A DNA stretch of 64,000 bases. Origin: Phaeoceros laevis. Lineage: Eukaryota > Anthocerotophyta > Anthocerotopsida > Notothyladales. The stretch covers positions 97,119-161,118 of the forward strand of contig JBNGIQ010009290.1 of the NCBI GenBank assembly GCA_049999765.1. Direction: 5' to 3'. A model generated the notes under the pieces. The model made no database searches, had not been told where the DNA came from, and saw only the letters and a program-made list of their open reading frames with translations. Positions 43,106 to 55,010 of the stretch are shown piece after piece; the first letter of the stretch is position 1, and each line of letters starts with the position of its first letter. Position numbers and translations under genes: made by a program.

Positions 43106-44044
43106 GGTTAGGATGACGTGGTGCTATGGCTGGTTGTGGCTCAATCTCATATGTGGTGACCACGGGTGAAGGAGTGCAAGACGAACCTAGCTGCATCAAG
43201 TTTTTGCTCTTGCATATATATTAGAAGAAATCTACTCACCAGTCATTGCGAGCTATGGAGTGGATTCCTAGTGATCAAAGTCTTCTAGAGATAAAGTATA
43301 TGTGTAACTATATTGGTTATATTAAATGTAGTTTTAATTGAGTTACATTAAATTAAGTTCGAATAAGAAGCACATCAAAGGCAAGTGAAACCTATGAGGT
43401 TCATCTATGATACACTACAGAGAGCTAATTGCGGTCTAATGAATCTGGATGGTTGTGCTAAGATGCCGCCAAAGAGTTGTAACTTGACCTTGGTGGCTGC
43501 TATGCATATACATGTGTTTTGAACTTTCCAAAGAAACCTCCTTTGCAATATATAATTAAGAAGTGTTGGTTGTAAATTCATAATTCTACATCACATCATG
43601 AGTAAATGAAGAGAAGCATTAGATGTATATTCCTAACCCCGCATGAGATCCAATGAGGTCATAAGTGGATGGAGAACCCATGAAATCTTTCTATCTAGCT
43701 TAATTATTAGATTAATAAGACAATAAAAATAGCCATAAATTACCATAAATTATTTAAAAAATAGTACACAACACACTTGTTCAATGTTCATCATGCATAC
43801 ATGATATAATACCTGTAAAGCAGCTACTTAACAACGTAGGAGAATCATATGCATTTCACTCTTGTGCCCCCGGTCTTGTTCCTAATCCTGATCAATACGC
43901 TGCAAAAATTCTGAAACATTCAGAAACGCTTAGAAACGTGTTTCCTTCTGAAAGTTTCTTCCCAAACACAACTAAGCGAAACGGGAGTAGGATGCTTTTT
44001 TTTAATTATATATAATATAAATAGTAATTACTAAGTTAATACTA

Positions 44045-44200
44045 CTGGTAGTGTGGTTGGTAGCGCTACCAACACGCGGGCTGGTAACGCCACCAGTACG
44101 CGGGCTGATAGCACGTCCACTATGCGTCGGGCTGGTAGCACTATCAGTATGGGGACTGGTAGTGCGACCGATAGCGCACGTGACTCGCGCTACTAGTCTG
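44045..44200 (+). repeat. 24-27-bp palindromic repeat cluster
   Basis: Five to six units of GGCTGGTAGCGCTACCAACACGCG type. The cores GTTGGTAGCGCTACCAAC and CTGGTAACGCCACCAG are perfect or near-perfect palindromes; later units are more diverged. Flanks contain GAAACGCGTTTC-like palindromes at 43920-43990 and 44225-44330. Confidence 0.9.
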
Positions 44201-44527
44201 TGTCATAAAGTTGTCTCTGGTGAAAATCGAAACGCCGTTTCGCCCTTTTTCGAAAGTTTTTTTATTCCTTCCATAACTTTTCTAAAAAGGCTTCCAAACT
44301 TGCTTTCTTTATGGACAGAAACGCGTTTCCATTAACTAAAGCAACAAGGACACAATATATTCCATCCATTATTGATACATGTGAAAGTATACACACATTA
44401 TAACCTATAGTAGTGTACGCCTTATATACAACTTATTTATATATAACCAACCATTCAATCCAAGCATATCACACTTTTCTCTTTGGTACTTAATTTGGAT
44501 GGCTTTCATTTACATAAGCGGGAGTCC

Positions 44528-44588
44528 ATTGGAGGTACATTCTTTTGAACAAGCCAAATTGGAGGTACATTCTTTTGGACAAGCCAAA
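44528..44588 (+). repeat. 30-bp direct duplication
   Basis: ATTGGAGGTACATTCTTTTG followed by (A/G)ACAAGCCAA occurs twice back to back. Confidence 0.9.
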
Positions 44589-45454
44589 TGACTCATGTCC
44601 CTGTACAACAATAGATTGTGGTGCAAAATAAAACAGTATCTTGTATACTCCAGTGAACGTGTTTAACAAAATTTACAGAAGCCTGCATCACACCCTTGTG
44701 CAAATAGAGTAGCGTCTTGTATCAGTAATGAAACTCTGAATATGAAATCCCTGGAGCCAAGCAGCGGCATTCCGAAGTGTTGTGAACTGCTTCCATCCGG
44801 GGAGACGTCTTATTCCCGCTGGACATGAAGTGCAACTCCAAATTGCAAACATGTCCCCACTGCCCGGTAGCAAAATGCCATCAGAAAGCCTTGCAAATGT
44901 TTGAGCCATATGAGAAGGAGAGTAAGCTTGCGGCTCTGGGAATGAAGCGTTGAAATCCAAGTTACAGGGCATGCTTCTCTTGTATGTACAGACACCGCGG
45001 CTAACAGAGTTGATCCATATTACCAAAGTTGTCCAGCTGACACCAACCTAGTAACAAAGTACAGCAACTAGGATCTGGTATTCCGGCTTGAAGGCAACAC
45101 CTCTCTGCCATGGCTGCTGGTGACACATCCCTGGGTACTCGGTATTAGATAGTGTCACTTAACTACTCCCCTTAGCCTAGCACACTCTCTATATCCCTGC
45201 AGCAATCAACCAACCATCCAGATATATGCACAACCACTAGGCCGGAGTGAAATCTAGGCCCACAGAGCTTTATCTCCAAGCCTGAATTTTAGGCAATTTT
45301 GAGACAGTTCCCACAACAAAATCCGAGCTCCAAACACCAACATCAAGATCTAGGAACATCCAACACTCTCAGACCTGACCACATAAAGCTCCACATTGTC
45401 AAGGGCAACAAAGATCTCCATCCTGGGAAAACAGAAAACCAACAGTGAATCTGA

Positions 45455-46947
45455 TCATTCTGCCGTCCAGCTCTGCTCCACGATCTCTCGTACCCTCCGA
45501 TTATACTCTCTTCGGTTTTCACTGTACATTCGAGCTGCTTCGGAGTTTGCTGGTGAGTTCGGGTTTGGATCACACAGAAGCGACTGCATCACAGTGGGCA
45601 AGCGTTTTGTCATTATTCCATCCACAAAAGAGCACACAAAAAACTGGAGCCAGTCGCAAGTTAACTGCATGAACCAGACAAGCAGATTTCTACCACAGAT
45701 ACTTGCTTTAATTGCATCCGGCTAAGTGATGTACCTGTATAGAGGTGAGAATGGCTGCCACATCATATATAGGACTCCATTGATTTTGGAGTATGTCCAG
45801 ACAGATGCTTCCATCAGCATAGACTGTGTCACACAGCAGGCAAACAGAGATTAGAATGATGCAACACAAAAATTGATAACCAAACACTTACTGGCAGCAA
45901 CAACTAATAATACTCAGTGCAGCCATAAGAATGAAGTCATTCCCAACAAGGTGCGGGCTTAAAAAGGAGAAAACAGGAGTAGACAGACACTCAACGGACT
46001 TGCAGGTGTAACGCGCTGCATGATAAGATACTACAGCTCTGTACAGAGACACTAGCAAAAGAACACAGCCATCCCAAAACCTAAAAGTGACTCCTTTATA
46101 CCCTGGCCCAATACCACTCCCATCAGGCCAACCATGAGTATCATGAAAACCGGCATCTGCACATTGAAAGTAGACCACGACCAATCATCTTCCTACACCA
46201 ATAAGGTTCCAACTTACTATTAGGGTGAAACATCTTTGAAACAAACCGCACTGTGGGAGGCTTGTTGGGGTAGTCTTCTGTGAACTGGAGGGTCAGCTTG
46301 AAAGTTCCTGCAATTAGGCAGCACAATTACCTGCCTTAGAAGACGTGGGTACTCAGACGGCAACAGACGGAGCGCCCATGGTTGCCAATCAAGCTAGAAA
46401 ATGATGACCGCAAGAGCTTAAGGGCATAAAATACAGGAAAGATGTAACTGGTGTGTGTTACGCCTCATCCCTCTTTCCATACAGTCCCGACCAACCAGGG
46501 TAGCTTGGTAGCCTAAACTAGCACACATGATGAACGTATGGATGTTGCTCAAAACTGAAGCTGAAGGAAGGGGTTTAGACACCAGGTCACCCGAGAGACG
46601 CAAACTCACCGCCATCCCATGGAGTATCATCTGGCCTGCACACAGAAACCATAGAGACCTGAGTGAATCGCAAAAACCATCTTCTCACGACGATAGGCGC
46701 CGGGGATTGGAAATATCACATGCGACACACTACTGTCTCCCAACAGAAATCCTGGAAGCCTTGCAACAGTCCAAAGCACCATAAAGGTCGGCGCGGCGAA
46801 GGTGAAGCGGGACGGCGCTCACCCGAAGATGACGGCATTCCACAGCATGATGTTGTTATCCTGTGGCGCCCCACTGATCCCTGCCGGCGGATCATGCTGC
46901 AGACGCTTAAAGTCCCGCATCAGCCTCTTCCTCGAGGGGGTAGACAT
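45455..46947 (-). CDS. UBC2: Ubiquitin-conjugating enzyme E2, UBC2/RAD6 type, 5 exons
   Basis: E2 enzyme that carries ubiquitin as a thioester and, with RAD18- or BRE1-type E3s, modifies PCNA and histone H2B; nuclear and cytosolic. Exons are 46823-46947, 46610-46635, 46218-46307, 45735-45823 and 45455-45583, giving 152 residues, the exact RAD6/UBC2 length. Sequence begins [17 protein letters not shown], then [56 protein letters not shown] and [18 protein letters not shown] with the catalytic Cys. It ends [11 protein letters not shown]. Exon 2 is only 26 bp. The leader contains a CTTGC-type repeat. Confidence 0.97.
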
Positions 46948-47826
46948 GGCTCCTCCCTGCTTGGCCCCTGACAAGCAACCTCCCACGGTCCTAGGTCCCT
47001 CTCTTCAGGTCTTGCCTTGCCTTGCCTTGCTTTGCTCTGCCTTGCCTGTTCTGCCTGTGACTGCCTAGCACCCTTCCTTGCACCCCACAAACGTTCAGAG
47101 GATGTGAAAGGGCAGCGGAGGACAATCCGCGGTCGAAGGGCGGCGGCTACGCCATTCTTATCCCGCAAGGCCTAGGCGGCGGGGAGGAAAGAAGCGGTCC
47201 ATACGAGGGGGAGGAGAAGTGGGGGATACTGGACACGCGGACCACGCTCGATACGCAGCCCTGCCTGTTCCGCCGTACACGCCCTCGTCTCCTGCCGCTG
47301 AGGATGACTGGCAGGAGGAATGGACTGGCCGTGTCGTCGATCTCAAGTCTTAAACACATGTTCCTTGATGAACACTCCTCGCTCCTTGTGAGGTAGCAAA
47401 CCTCGCTCATTAACGTTATAATACCACGTCAAAAAGTTGGAACGACTAAAAACTAATACCACATGAATCTGTTCCGACTATGGACTAGGTGACTAGGTGA
47501 AACGATACAGGTTGTAAACTCCTAGTGCCATTAGCATTGCTGCCCACCACAGACCGGATGTCAAGACCCTCATACGAGTGCACACCACACTGAGACTAAT
47601 CTACTTTCGAGTTCGATTTTACTTCGTACAATCAAGAAAGAATCAACCCACAAGGCCATACTGCCAAACAGCTGATACTTCACTGCGTGGAAGTGGGCGA
47701 AAGCACGGAACACCAGGCCCTCCATTTGAGTTGAAACCAAAGACTTCCTGTCATTTGGCCCCACTGGCAAGAGATGTCGAGCATCACCCTGTTCCACTCA
47801 CAAAAAGGGGCTGCCCAGTTACAATG
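46948..47826. other. UBC2 upstream region and 3' flank of the E+ PPR gene
   Basis: 47011-47048 holds an imperfect pentanucleotide array of CTTGC/CTTTG units, 65-100 bp upstream of the UBC2 ATG and probably in its leader or core promoter. The rest shows no coding signal. Confidence 0.5.
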
Positions 47827-50800
47827 TTATGTATAACCAAGCAAAGCATCAGATCGCATATCCACAGCAAAGCTTCGTTCAGGCAGTGATAAGGCAGACT
47901 CCGTCTTAAACGCTCGAAGTAATATGCTCAACGTGGCCCCTATATCTCGTCTCTCTGGATGATCTTTGTCTCCTACCACAAACGTGTGTACTCGGTTCCC
48001 GACTTCAATCCATGTGCGTCCTGGTATCTTCATGATGCCTTCACTGACCATCCTCCTCCGTATTTCTTCTTCTTCTTCAAGCCTGCCATGAGCAGCAGAC
48101 ATGTTCGATAACAACACATATGCTGAAGACGTTTTGGGATCTAACTCAATAAGTGATTTAAATGCACTCCTTGCAATCTCAGTATTGGCATGGTGCTGAC
48201 ATGCCGCAAGAAGCGCCGTCCATACCACTGCATCTGGTGTAATAGGCATGTTTCTTATAAATTCCACTGCTTCCTCCAGATAGCCAGCCCGACCAAGAAG
48301 ATCAACCATGCCAGTATAGTGTTGCAGGTCAGGGGTGATGTCAAATCTTTGTGACATCGACTGAAAAAGGTTCCAGCCCTCATCCACAAGGCCTGCATGG
48401 CTACAAGCAGTGAGCAGGCCGAGAAAAGTCACTCTGTTAGGAGTTACAGAATCTGTTAGCATTCTGTCATACAACACAAGGGCTTCCTGACCACGCCCAT
48501 GCTGTGCGTAACCTACAATCATTGCTGTCCATGAGAAAACATCTCTATGAGCCAGCTCGTCGAAAGTTTGCTGGGCAGCCTCAAGATCGCCACATTTTGA
48601 GTACATGTCGACAAGTGCATTTCCAATAAACACATGACCTTGGAGCCCCGTCTCTAGAATCTGCCTGTGAATCTCTTCGCCTTCAGCCAGCGCTGCTATG
48701 CTGCCACATGCTCTCAACACACTGAGAAACGTAATGTAGTTTGGCACCACACCCTGCTCCTGCATTTGCTTGAAGACTTGCAGAGCTTGATAGCCCGCCC
48801 CACAACTGGCATATCCTGAGATCATAGCACTCCAGGAAACTATGTCACGGTGTTTCAACCCATCAAACGTTCTCCGTGCCTCCTCAACAGAGCCACATTT
48901 TGAGTACATGTCAACTAGAGCGTTCCCTATCAAGAGATGATCTTGGAGTCCCCTGTCTACAATTTGTTTGTGGATCTTTCTGCCTTCAATCAACGATGCT
49001 ATGCTACCACATGCTTTCAACACACCTAAAAATGTAACAAAGTTTGGCACAATTTTCTGCTCCTGCATCTTCTGGAAGAGCTGCACAGCTTGCCCACCAA
49101 GGTCATGCTGTGCATATCCACTAATCATTGCACTCCAAGAAACAAGACCTCGGTGCTTCAGCCCATCAAAAATGCTCCGCGCCTTTTCGATATCACCACA
49201 TTTGGCATACATGTCAACCAGTGTATTCCCTATTGACACATTAGCTTCATATCCCCTGTCAAGAAGCTGCCTATGTATCTCCCTGCCCTCGTCTAGTGCT
49301 GCTATACTAGCACATGCTTTCAAGACACTCAAAAACGTGACAGCATCTGGCACAATCCCTTGATCTTCCATGGTTCTGAAAAGCTGCAGCCCTTGCTCAC
49401 CGTGCCTATGCTCGGCATACCCTGCAATCATTGCATTGCACAAAATTCGATCACAGCACTTGACCTCGTCAAAGGTCCTGCGCGCCTCATCAATATGACC
49501 ACATTTTGAATACATGCTGACCAGGGAGCTTGCCAGGAACAGCTCTCCTTGAAGCCCCCGGTCTCGTACGTGTCTGTGAATCGCCCTCCCTACATCCAAA
49601 GCTTGGATGCTACTACATGCTTTCAACATAGAAATAAGCGAGAAAGAGTTAGGCACAATTCCCACGTCGCCCATCTTCTTAAACAGCTCAAATGCTTGCG
49701 CACCCAGCCCATGCCTACTATATCCAGAAATCATGGTAGTCCACGAAACAAGATCTGGGCGTTTCAAACCATAAAAAATATTCTGTGCCTGTTCGACGTC
49801 TCCAATTTTCATGTACATGTCAATTAAAGTGTTCCCAACAAAAATGTCTGATAAAAGTCCAAATTTTATTGCATCAGTATGAACCAACTTGCCCGACTTG
49901 ACATCAGAGATATTGACACATGCCTTCAGGACAGCTGCAAGAAGGTATTCATTCGGTCTGATTACTGACCTTCGCAGCTGATGGTACAAATCAATAGCCC
50001 GTGCAGCATGTGGAGGCTGAGCATGCGCTGAAATAATGGCAGCCCAGCAATGCTCATTGGGTGCAGCAAGCTGTGCAAATACTTGGTTTGCCCTTGATAG
50101 AGATCCAAGCGCAGCATACATGCGGATGAGGTGGTTCGCCAGCAAATTGTCTGACTCTAATCCGCTTCTGACAATAAGGGCATGCACTTTCGTGCCAGTG
50201 GCCACATCTTTCCTGGCGGTACATTTTTTTAAAAGGTAGAAGTACTTGCCTCTCGATGCAAGGACTCCTGAATCACTAGGAACTCTCTCGTCTTGCTGCA
50301 CTCCTCTGATATTCCTGCAAATCATTTGATGCATTCAGCACTATCGAAACATCATAGACCAGGTGAACAAAGAATGGCCAGTCAGGTGAAGCTTGTCACC
50401 TAATGCTGTTTTGATGCACACGGCCACTGTCACCACCTGATACCACAGACGGTTGACTGACTGGGTTGCATAGGGGCACATGAAGTGCGTCTGAGGAATA
50501 GCCATGTTTAGCTTGAAACCACAGCGGGCTCAACCTGGAGGTAGTCCACAACGCGATCTTTGTGGATCTATGCAGGAACTCCAAAAACGAAGTCCTTCCA
50601 GTACTGACTCTGCTATCCGAGAAGCTAGCAGATTTAGTCTGCCAAGCGGTTTTGCAGAATACCGCCCCTCTCTGAGCTGCCTGAAAATACTCAAAACCAA
50701 GAACCACAACATCTTTTCCGGATCCATACCCCTGTGAGCACTGAGAAAGGTATCCGTGCCAAAAGCCAAAATCTTGAGCACCTGTTGAAGTTCCATGGCC

Positions 50801-50866
50801 ACAAAGTGCTCTCGAGGCCGAATACTTCAGAGACGATGCGGACAACCTGCTACTGGCCGAGCCCAT
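47827..50866 (-). CDS. PLS-class PPR protein, E+ type, 2 exons
   Basis: RNA-binding PPR protein, 984 residues from exons 50400-50866 and 47827-50314. The junction AG/GTGACA...TTTGCAG/GAA restores SIR-NIRGVQQDE in phase. Exon 1 (MGSASSRLSASSLKYSASRA...) is Ser/Ala/Arg-rich like an organelle transit peptide. Exon 2 has about 20 motifs: KVHALIVRSGLESDNLLANH, GDIEKARSIFDGLKHRGLVS, IVPNFVTFLGVLKACGSIA, TPNRVTFLGLLTACSHAGLV. E motifs (ITPDAVVWTALLAACQHHAN) and an E+ region (IPGRTWIEVGNRVHTFVVGD) follow, then LPERSFAVDMRSDALLGYT and a stop, with no DYW domain. E+ proteins edit by recruiting a deaminase in trans. It lacks the L-motif insertion of the other PPR loci here, so it belongs to a different subfamily. 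Confidence 0.93.
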
Positions 50867-51085
50867 TCGTTCGTCACCCCATGTTTAGGCTTTGTCTCTC
50901 TGGGTAAGCAACAGCTAGCTGTCATCCTTGTGCGCAGGGTTTAAGGTTCTGCTGGCGTCGCTACGCATAGTAAATTCTACAACGCTTTAGTGCGGTTTCG
51001 GCTGCGCTAGAGCAAACCTAGTCCTTCGCAAAAGGAACATTGACCCTTGATGGTTATCATGATCAAATGATCTCAGGAGAGCAGG

Positions 51086-52944
51086 ATGGCGGCAGCAGCG
51101 GCTGCACTGGGAGCTGCTCAGAATCGGATTCTGCAGCTGTGTCGCAGTCATCCAGCTGTGAGTGCACGTGACAAATGCTTCTACTCAGCAGCGGTAATTT
51201 TGTGGTGACCCTGACTTGCGTTTCGAACTGTTGCAGGGTATCACGGAAAAAATATTGAACGAGGAGTGCGAGGATGTTAGCTTGGTGAACAGGGTTCAGG
51301 CTCTTAATGCTCTACTGCTGCAGGTACATGAGAGTCCGAGAAGGTATTTCTGTGGAAGTAGCAAGTAGGATCGTATCTGGTTAGTTCTGGTTTGCTGATT
51401 CCTATGGTCTGGCAGGGTCGTTTGCAATGTTTCAAGCAAGGAGAATCTTTGATTTGGAAGGAACAGGCTAAAGAACAGGCTGATAAGTGAGGATTTGTCA
51501 AAGGTTTGTCAGTCTTCTGAGGATCAAGCGTTTCAGATTCTTTGTTATATCTTATCTTTTTGAAACTTATGTCAGGCTGAAGGGCTTGACCAACGAAGAC
51601 CGATTGGTGTTGCAAGTTATTGAGCAATCGGGAAACATGGGTAATTTACAAACGTTATCGAACAGCGTGAGAGCTTCATCGTCAACTCCTTCATTGTTTC
51701 ATAGCTGGGGCTCTTGTTAGCTCCTCTATGAGTCCTAAAAATATTTGCTCCGATGGTAGGTATCTGGACCAAGGACATGAAGTTCAAAACTGGAATCAAG
51801 TCGCAGCCAAATATCAACAAGGCTATCAAGAACCTTGAGAGTCGCAATCTGATCAAAGCTGTTAAATCTGTAGCGGTACAGCCATGAACTACTGATTCTT
51901 GTGCATACTTCTGCAAATTACTTTGGACATATACTGAGAAGCCACTGAAGATCTAGACGTGGGCTAAATTTTGTGCTCCGGTACTCTCATCCAGGTCCCT
52001 CAGATAAAACAGTGTTGTGTACGCCATCATCACGTTTGGACTGGATGGTTCTGGTTACTAATCGAGGTTTGGCCGTTGACCAGGTAAAGAATCGAAAGGT
52101 CTACATGCTGTTTGAGTTGGAGCCTGCTCGCGAGATAACTGGGGGTGCATGGTATACAGAGCAGGAATTCGACTCAGAATTTGTTGCTATACTTAAACAG
52201 CAATGTCTTCAAGTGGTGCAAAAGCAGGTTGGCCATTGGACTTTTCTGTTTGCTGCATAACATAGCCTCTGATGACGCGGCCTACAAAGTAAGTTCCTAT
52301 CACAGTTGTGCTTCTCCTACTGAGTTTACACACATCCACATGTCTATGTAGAATCTCGCTACATTGGAAAAAGTTGCTGAGACTGTACGCGACTCTGGTG
52401 TGACACGGGAGGAACTCGGTCTGCAAGAGTACAAGCAAGTGAGGCAGTCTATCATGTTGTTACTTATGGTCCAGATTTCCTCTCAAATCTTACTGAGGAT
52501 CCGCATCTGGATGCTGACAGATTATGGACATGCTGGTCCTTGATGGAGATGTTGAACAAGTTATCAGTACCGGATCAGGAGTTTTCAATACAGTCCCCGC
52601 GGTACGTGGGTGTCAAGTTTGCCCATCCAAATAAGAGAAACTTTGAACTGGTCTATCCTGTCTTTGACAACGTTTGTTCTGCTGGTTTCAGGAAACTGTG
52701 TGCTACAGGGCGTCAAAATTCAGGATTCCAGAGTCATCCCCGTTTACCAGCATTCCGTGTGGAGTATGCAAAGTGAGTAGCTCGTTTATCCTGCAATATT
52801 ATGTCTACTCGGTGCCTCCATCCTTGCCTCTGTGCACAATGCCTTACTTTACGGGTCGTTGGGCAGGTGCTACACCAATGCTCGGATGGTGGAGTTATAT
52901 CGCCACAGACATGCGTCTACTACAAACAGTGGCTGGATTTTTGA
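51086..52944 (+). CDS. RPC6: RNA polymerase III subunit RPC6 (RPC34/POLR3F), 10 exons
   Basis: Subunit of the Pol III initiation subcomplex (tandem winged helices) that opens promoters of tRNA and 5S genes; nuclear. Exons are 51086-51157, 51237-51323, 51416-51486, 51576-51640, 51760-51875, 52084-52227, 52352-52438, 52521-52601, 52692-52772 and 52867-52944, 293 residues, all in phase. Matches to the family: GITEKILNEE, RVQALNALLLQGRLQCF, RLVLQVIEQSGNMGIWTKDM, INKAIKNLESRNLIKAVKSV, REITGGAWYTEQEFDSEFVA, KQQCLQVVQ. The C-terminus PCGVCKVLHQCSDGGVISPQ-TC places four cysteines as in the human subunit, which binds a 4Fe-4S cluster. It ends YYKQWLDF. The 36-40-nt segment near 52266 (GATGACGCGGCC) is intronic in this model. 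Confidence 0.95.
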
Positions 52945-53246
52945 TTAAAGCGTGCGTCCATCCTACCATATGCATGGCTTGTGCATAAGTGTAGGTAGGA
53001 ATTCTTAGCATGCCAGGATGACAGTACAAATCTATCCGATTTTGACACTAATTCTTTTGGGCTGTACTAGTTTTGACCGTGTGAACGTAAGACACACGTT
53101 CCGTGCCCGGTGGAATGTGAAGTAAACTGGAAATGAGCTGATCGTTGACAGAAACAACTGCTATAAGACACTTGTTCCGTGCCCTGGCGAAATGTGAAGT
53201 ACATTGGAAATGAGATGATCGTTGCAAGAAACAATTCTCGAGCATC
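52945..53246. other. Convergent 3' region between RPC6 and the lumen-protein gene
   Basis: Contains an imperfect 65-bp direct duplication: AAGACAC(A/T)CGTTCCGTGCCC...GAAATGTGAAGTA-A-TGGAAATGAG at about 53086-53145 and 53163-53222. No coding sequence. Confidence 0.5.
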
Positions 53247-54101
53247 TTATCGGCCAGCAAACTGCGACTTATCCGCTTCTGCTCGACCTTGGAGGATTCC
53301 AGCAGGCCCCGACTTCTTCGTCACACCTTCCTCAGTGGTCTTCTTGGTGGTGGTTTGAGGAGCCCTGAATGCTCCAGCTGGCTCCTCCATCTTGGGTGCT
53401 CCCAAGATTACTCCTCCCGAAGTCTACAATGGGCCAGCCGCATTGCCAATTGGAACTCAGCGCCTTTCTATCTACACACTCGACAATCTTCCTGCCTAGG
53501 GCGCGAACTGAGCGTCACCTGAGGGTTGATCTTGGACTCCCTGACCGTATTTCCCTTGCCAGAGCCAAGCGTGGACGGCTCCCGGATGCCTGTGGTGAGG
53601 GCCTCTTGCTCAGAGCGCTCGCGTCCCTCCACCTAACATTTCAAGTGCGGCGGAATGAGTAGGTGGCCAGGGATTTCAGCTGAACAACAGAGGACACTTG
53701 GAGCAGCAGCATTTCTCTGACTTTTTGTATGGTTGCATCCGCCGCGAGAGGTGCACTGGCAAGCAAGAGCGCTGCCAGGCCTCCGACCACAAGTTCCCGT
53801 CCAAGTGATTGCCGGCTCGCCTGCTCAGCCTCCTGCAAAACGACCAACATCAGGATGCGTCGGTTCAGAACAGAGTAGCTGCTCATTTCATGTGAACAAT
53901 ACTGTTCGAAGTCGTAGTTAAGCTTACGCTCGATCGAGTAGCTCTGGCATGGAGAGCTCCGGTGATACGAATCAATGCGAGATTGCCAGTCCTACAGGTC
54001 GTACTACCAGGCTGGAAAAACTCGAAGTCCCTGCTAGATGCGACGAAGGGACTACTCAAGAGAGTGGCATGGCTGACCGGAACCAACCTCAGAGAGGCCA
54101 T
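53247..54101 (-). CDS. Putative thylakoid-lumen protein of unknown identity, 4 exons (tentative)
   Basis: Exons 53928-54101 and 53698/53832 (start 53832) are well supported. ATG 54101 starts MASLRLVPVSHATLLSSPFV, a plastid-transit-like leader, and exon 2 gives ASRQSLGRELVVGGLAALLL followed by ASAPLAADA, a hydrophobic stretch with an A-x-A-like cleavage site typical of lumen targeting. Proposed exon 3 (53519-53608) encodes ALTTGIREPSTLGSGKGNTV and exon 4 (53247-53423) TSGGVILGAPKMEEPAGAFR to a stop after KSQFAGR. All phases agree, giving about 191 residues. The exon 2 donor and exon 3 acceptor are weak and other choices exist. I do not recognise the family. A TATA box is about 115 bp upstream of the ATG. 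Confidence 0.55.
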
Positions 54102-54215
54102 GACTGAATGGAAAGCTTGTTCTGTCAAGGTCAATTCGATTGCAAACGGCTGTTCAGCTCGACGGCGAGGATTGTCGATGGAGGAGGTATATCTAACCAG
54201 CCAAGTCGCAAGAGA

Positions 54216-54221
54216 TATATA
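54216..54221 (-). promoter_or_regulatory. TATA box of the putative lumen-protein gene
   Basis: CTCTATATATCTC read on the minus strand, about 115 bp upstream of the chosen ATG at 54101. Confidence 0.55.
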
Positions 54222-54462
54222 GAGAGGCAATCGATCTTGCACTGCTTGATTCGAATTTCACCTCGCAGTTGGCAGCTCTACAATGTAGCAACCGCGATCC
54301 AATCCAGAACGTCCATGCCGGCAGGATTTGCTCAATCAACCTTAGCTGTGGAAAGGATGCCAGGATCCCTCTTGTAGGCCCACGTGGTGGCATGCATGTA
54401 TCGTGTTTTAGTAGATCTAATTCGGTTCAGTGCTTGGGAGCAACCGGCAAACAGTGTAAGAC

Positions 54463-54562
54463 NNNNNNNNNNNNNNNNNNNNNNNNNNNNNNNNNNNNNN
54501 NNNNNNNNNNNNNNNNNNNNNNNNNNNNNNNNNNNNNNNNNNNNNNNNNNNNNNNNNNNNNN
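54463..54562. other. Assembly gap (100 N)
   Basis: Exactly 100 N, the conventional placeholder for a gap of unknown size. It abuts a copy of the GAAACG-rich inverted-repeat family. Confidence 0.98.
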
Positions 54563-55010
54563 AACAGCACTAGGCTCCTTTTTATTGTATTTTAAAATAA
54601 GGCAGGCCGTTAGAAACTTAAAGGGCAACTTAACTACTTGAATTGCTACCGGGATGGGGGACGGAATCAAACTACTCCAATCGCTACTGGGATGGGGAAC
54701 GCGTAGGGCCACCACTTACAAACTTGAAAGGCAAACAACTACTTGGCGAATCACTACTGGGATGGGGGATGCCCCCGATTTCAATAGCGATTGGGAAGTC
54801 GCGCGACTTCTCTTGTAAGTTGTAACTCATTTCTCAAGAAATGTGTTTCCGTTTTGCGTGGCGTTTCGCGCTTTTTTTTTATTCCCGAAGTGGCATTATT
54901 CTGAAAATGGCATAGAAACTTGGAAACGCGAAACGTGGAAACGCTGAAACACGTTTCTTGCATTTCTCAGCTGGAAGACGCACGTTTCCTGCAACTGTAT
55001 GGGTATTGAT
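54563..55010 (+). repeat. Partial copy of the GAAACG-rich repeat family
   Basis: Contains three spaced AATCRCTACTGGGATGGGG-like motifs (54640-54780), GAAGTCGCGCGACTTC, then GGCATTATTCTGAAAATGGC and GAAACTTGGAAACGCGAAAC. All are found in the same order in the left arm of the element at 59378-61013. Confidence 0.8.

Larger units (their letters stand above)
42593..45454. other. Intergenic satellite-rich region
   Basis: Contains the GTGGAGGGT minisatellite (42886-43105), AT-rich sequence, the palindromic repeat cluster (44045-44200) flanked by GAAACG-rich sequence, and a 30-bp direct duplication at 44528-44588. A minus-strand open frame at 44688-45026 shows no recognisable domain. The part near 45455 is the 3' flank of UBC2. 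Confidence 0.45.

Noticed and set aside
44688-45026. 112-codon minus-strand open frame downstream of UBC2
   Set aside because: No recognisable domain, no splice partner and no similarity to any family known to me; not strong enough to call a gene.
52266-52290. A possible extra RPC6 exon (SDDAAYK)
   Set aside because: It would need a 38-nt intron and does not keep phase; joining 52227 directly to 52352 is in phase and matches the family.
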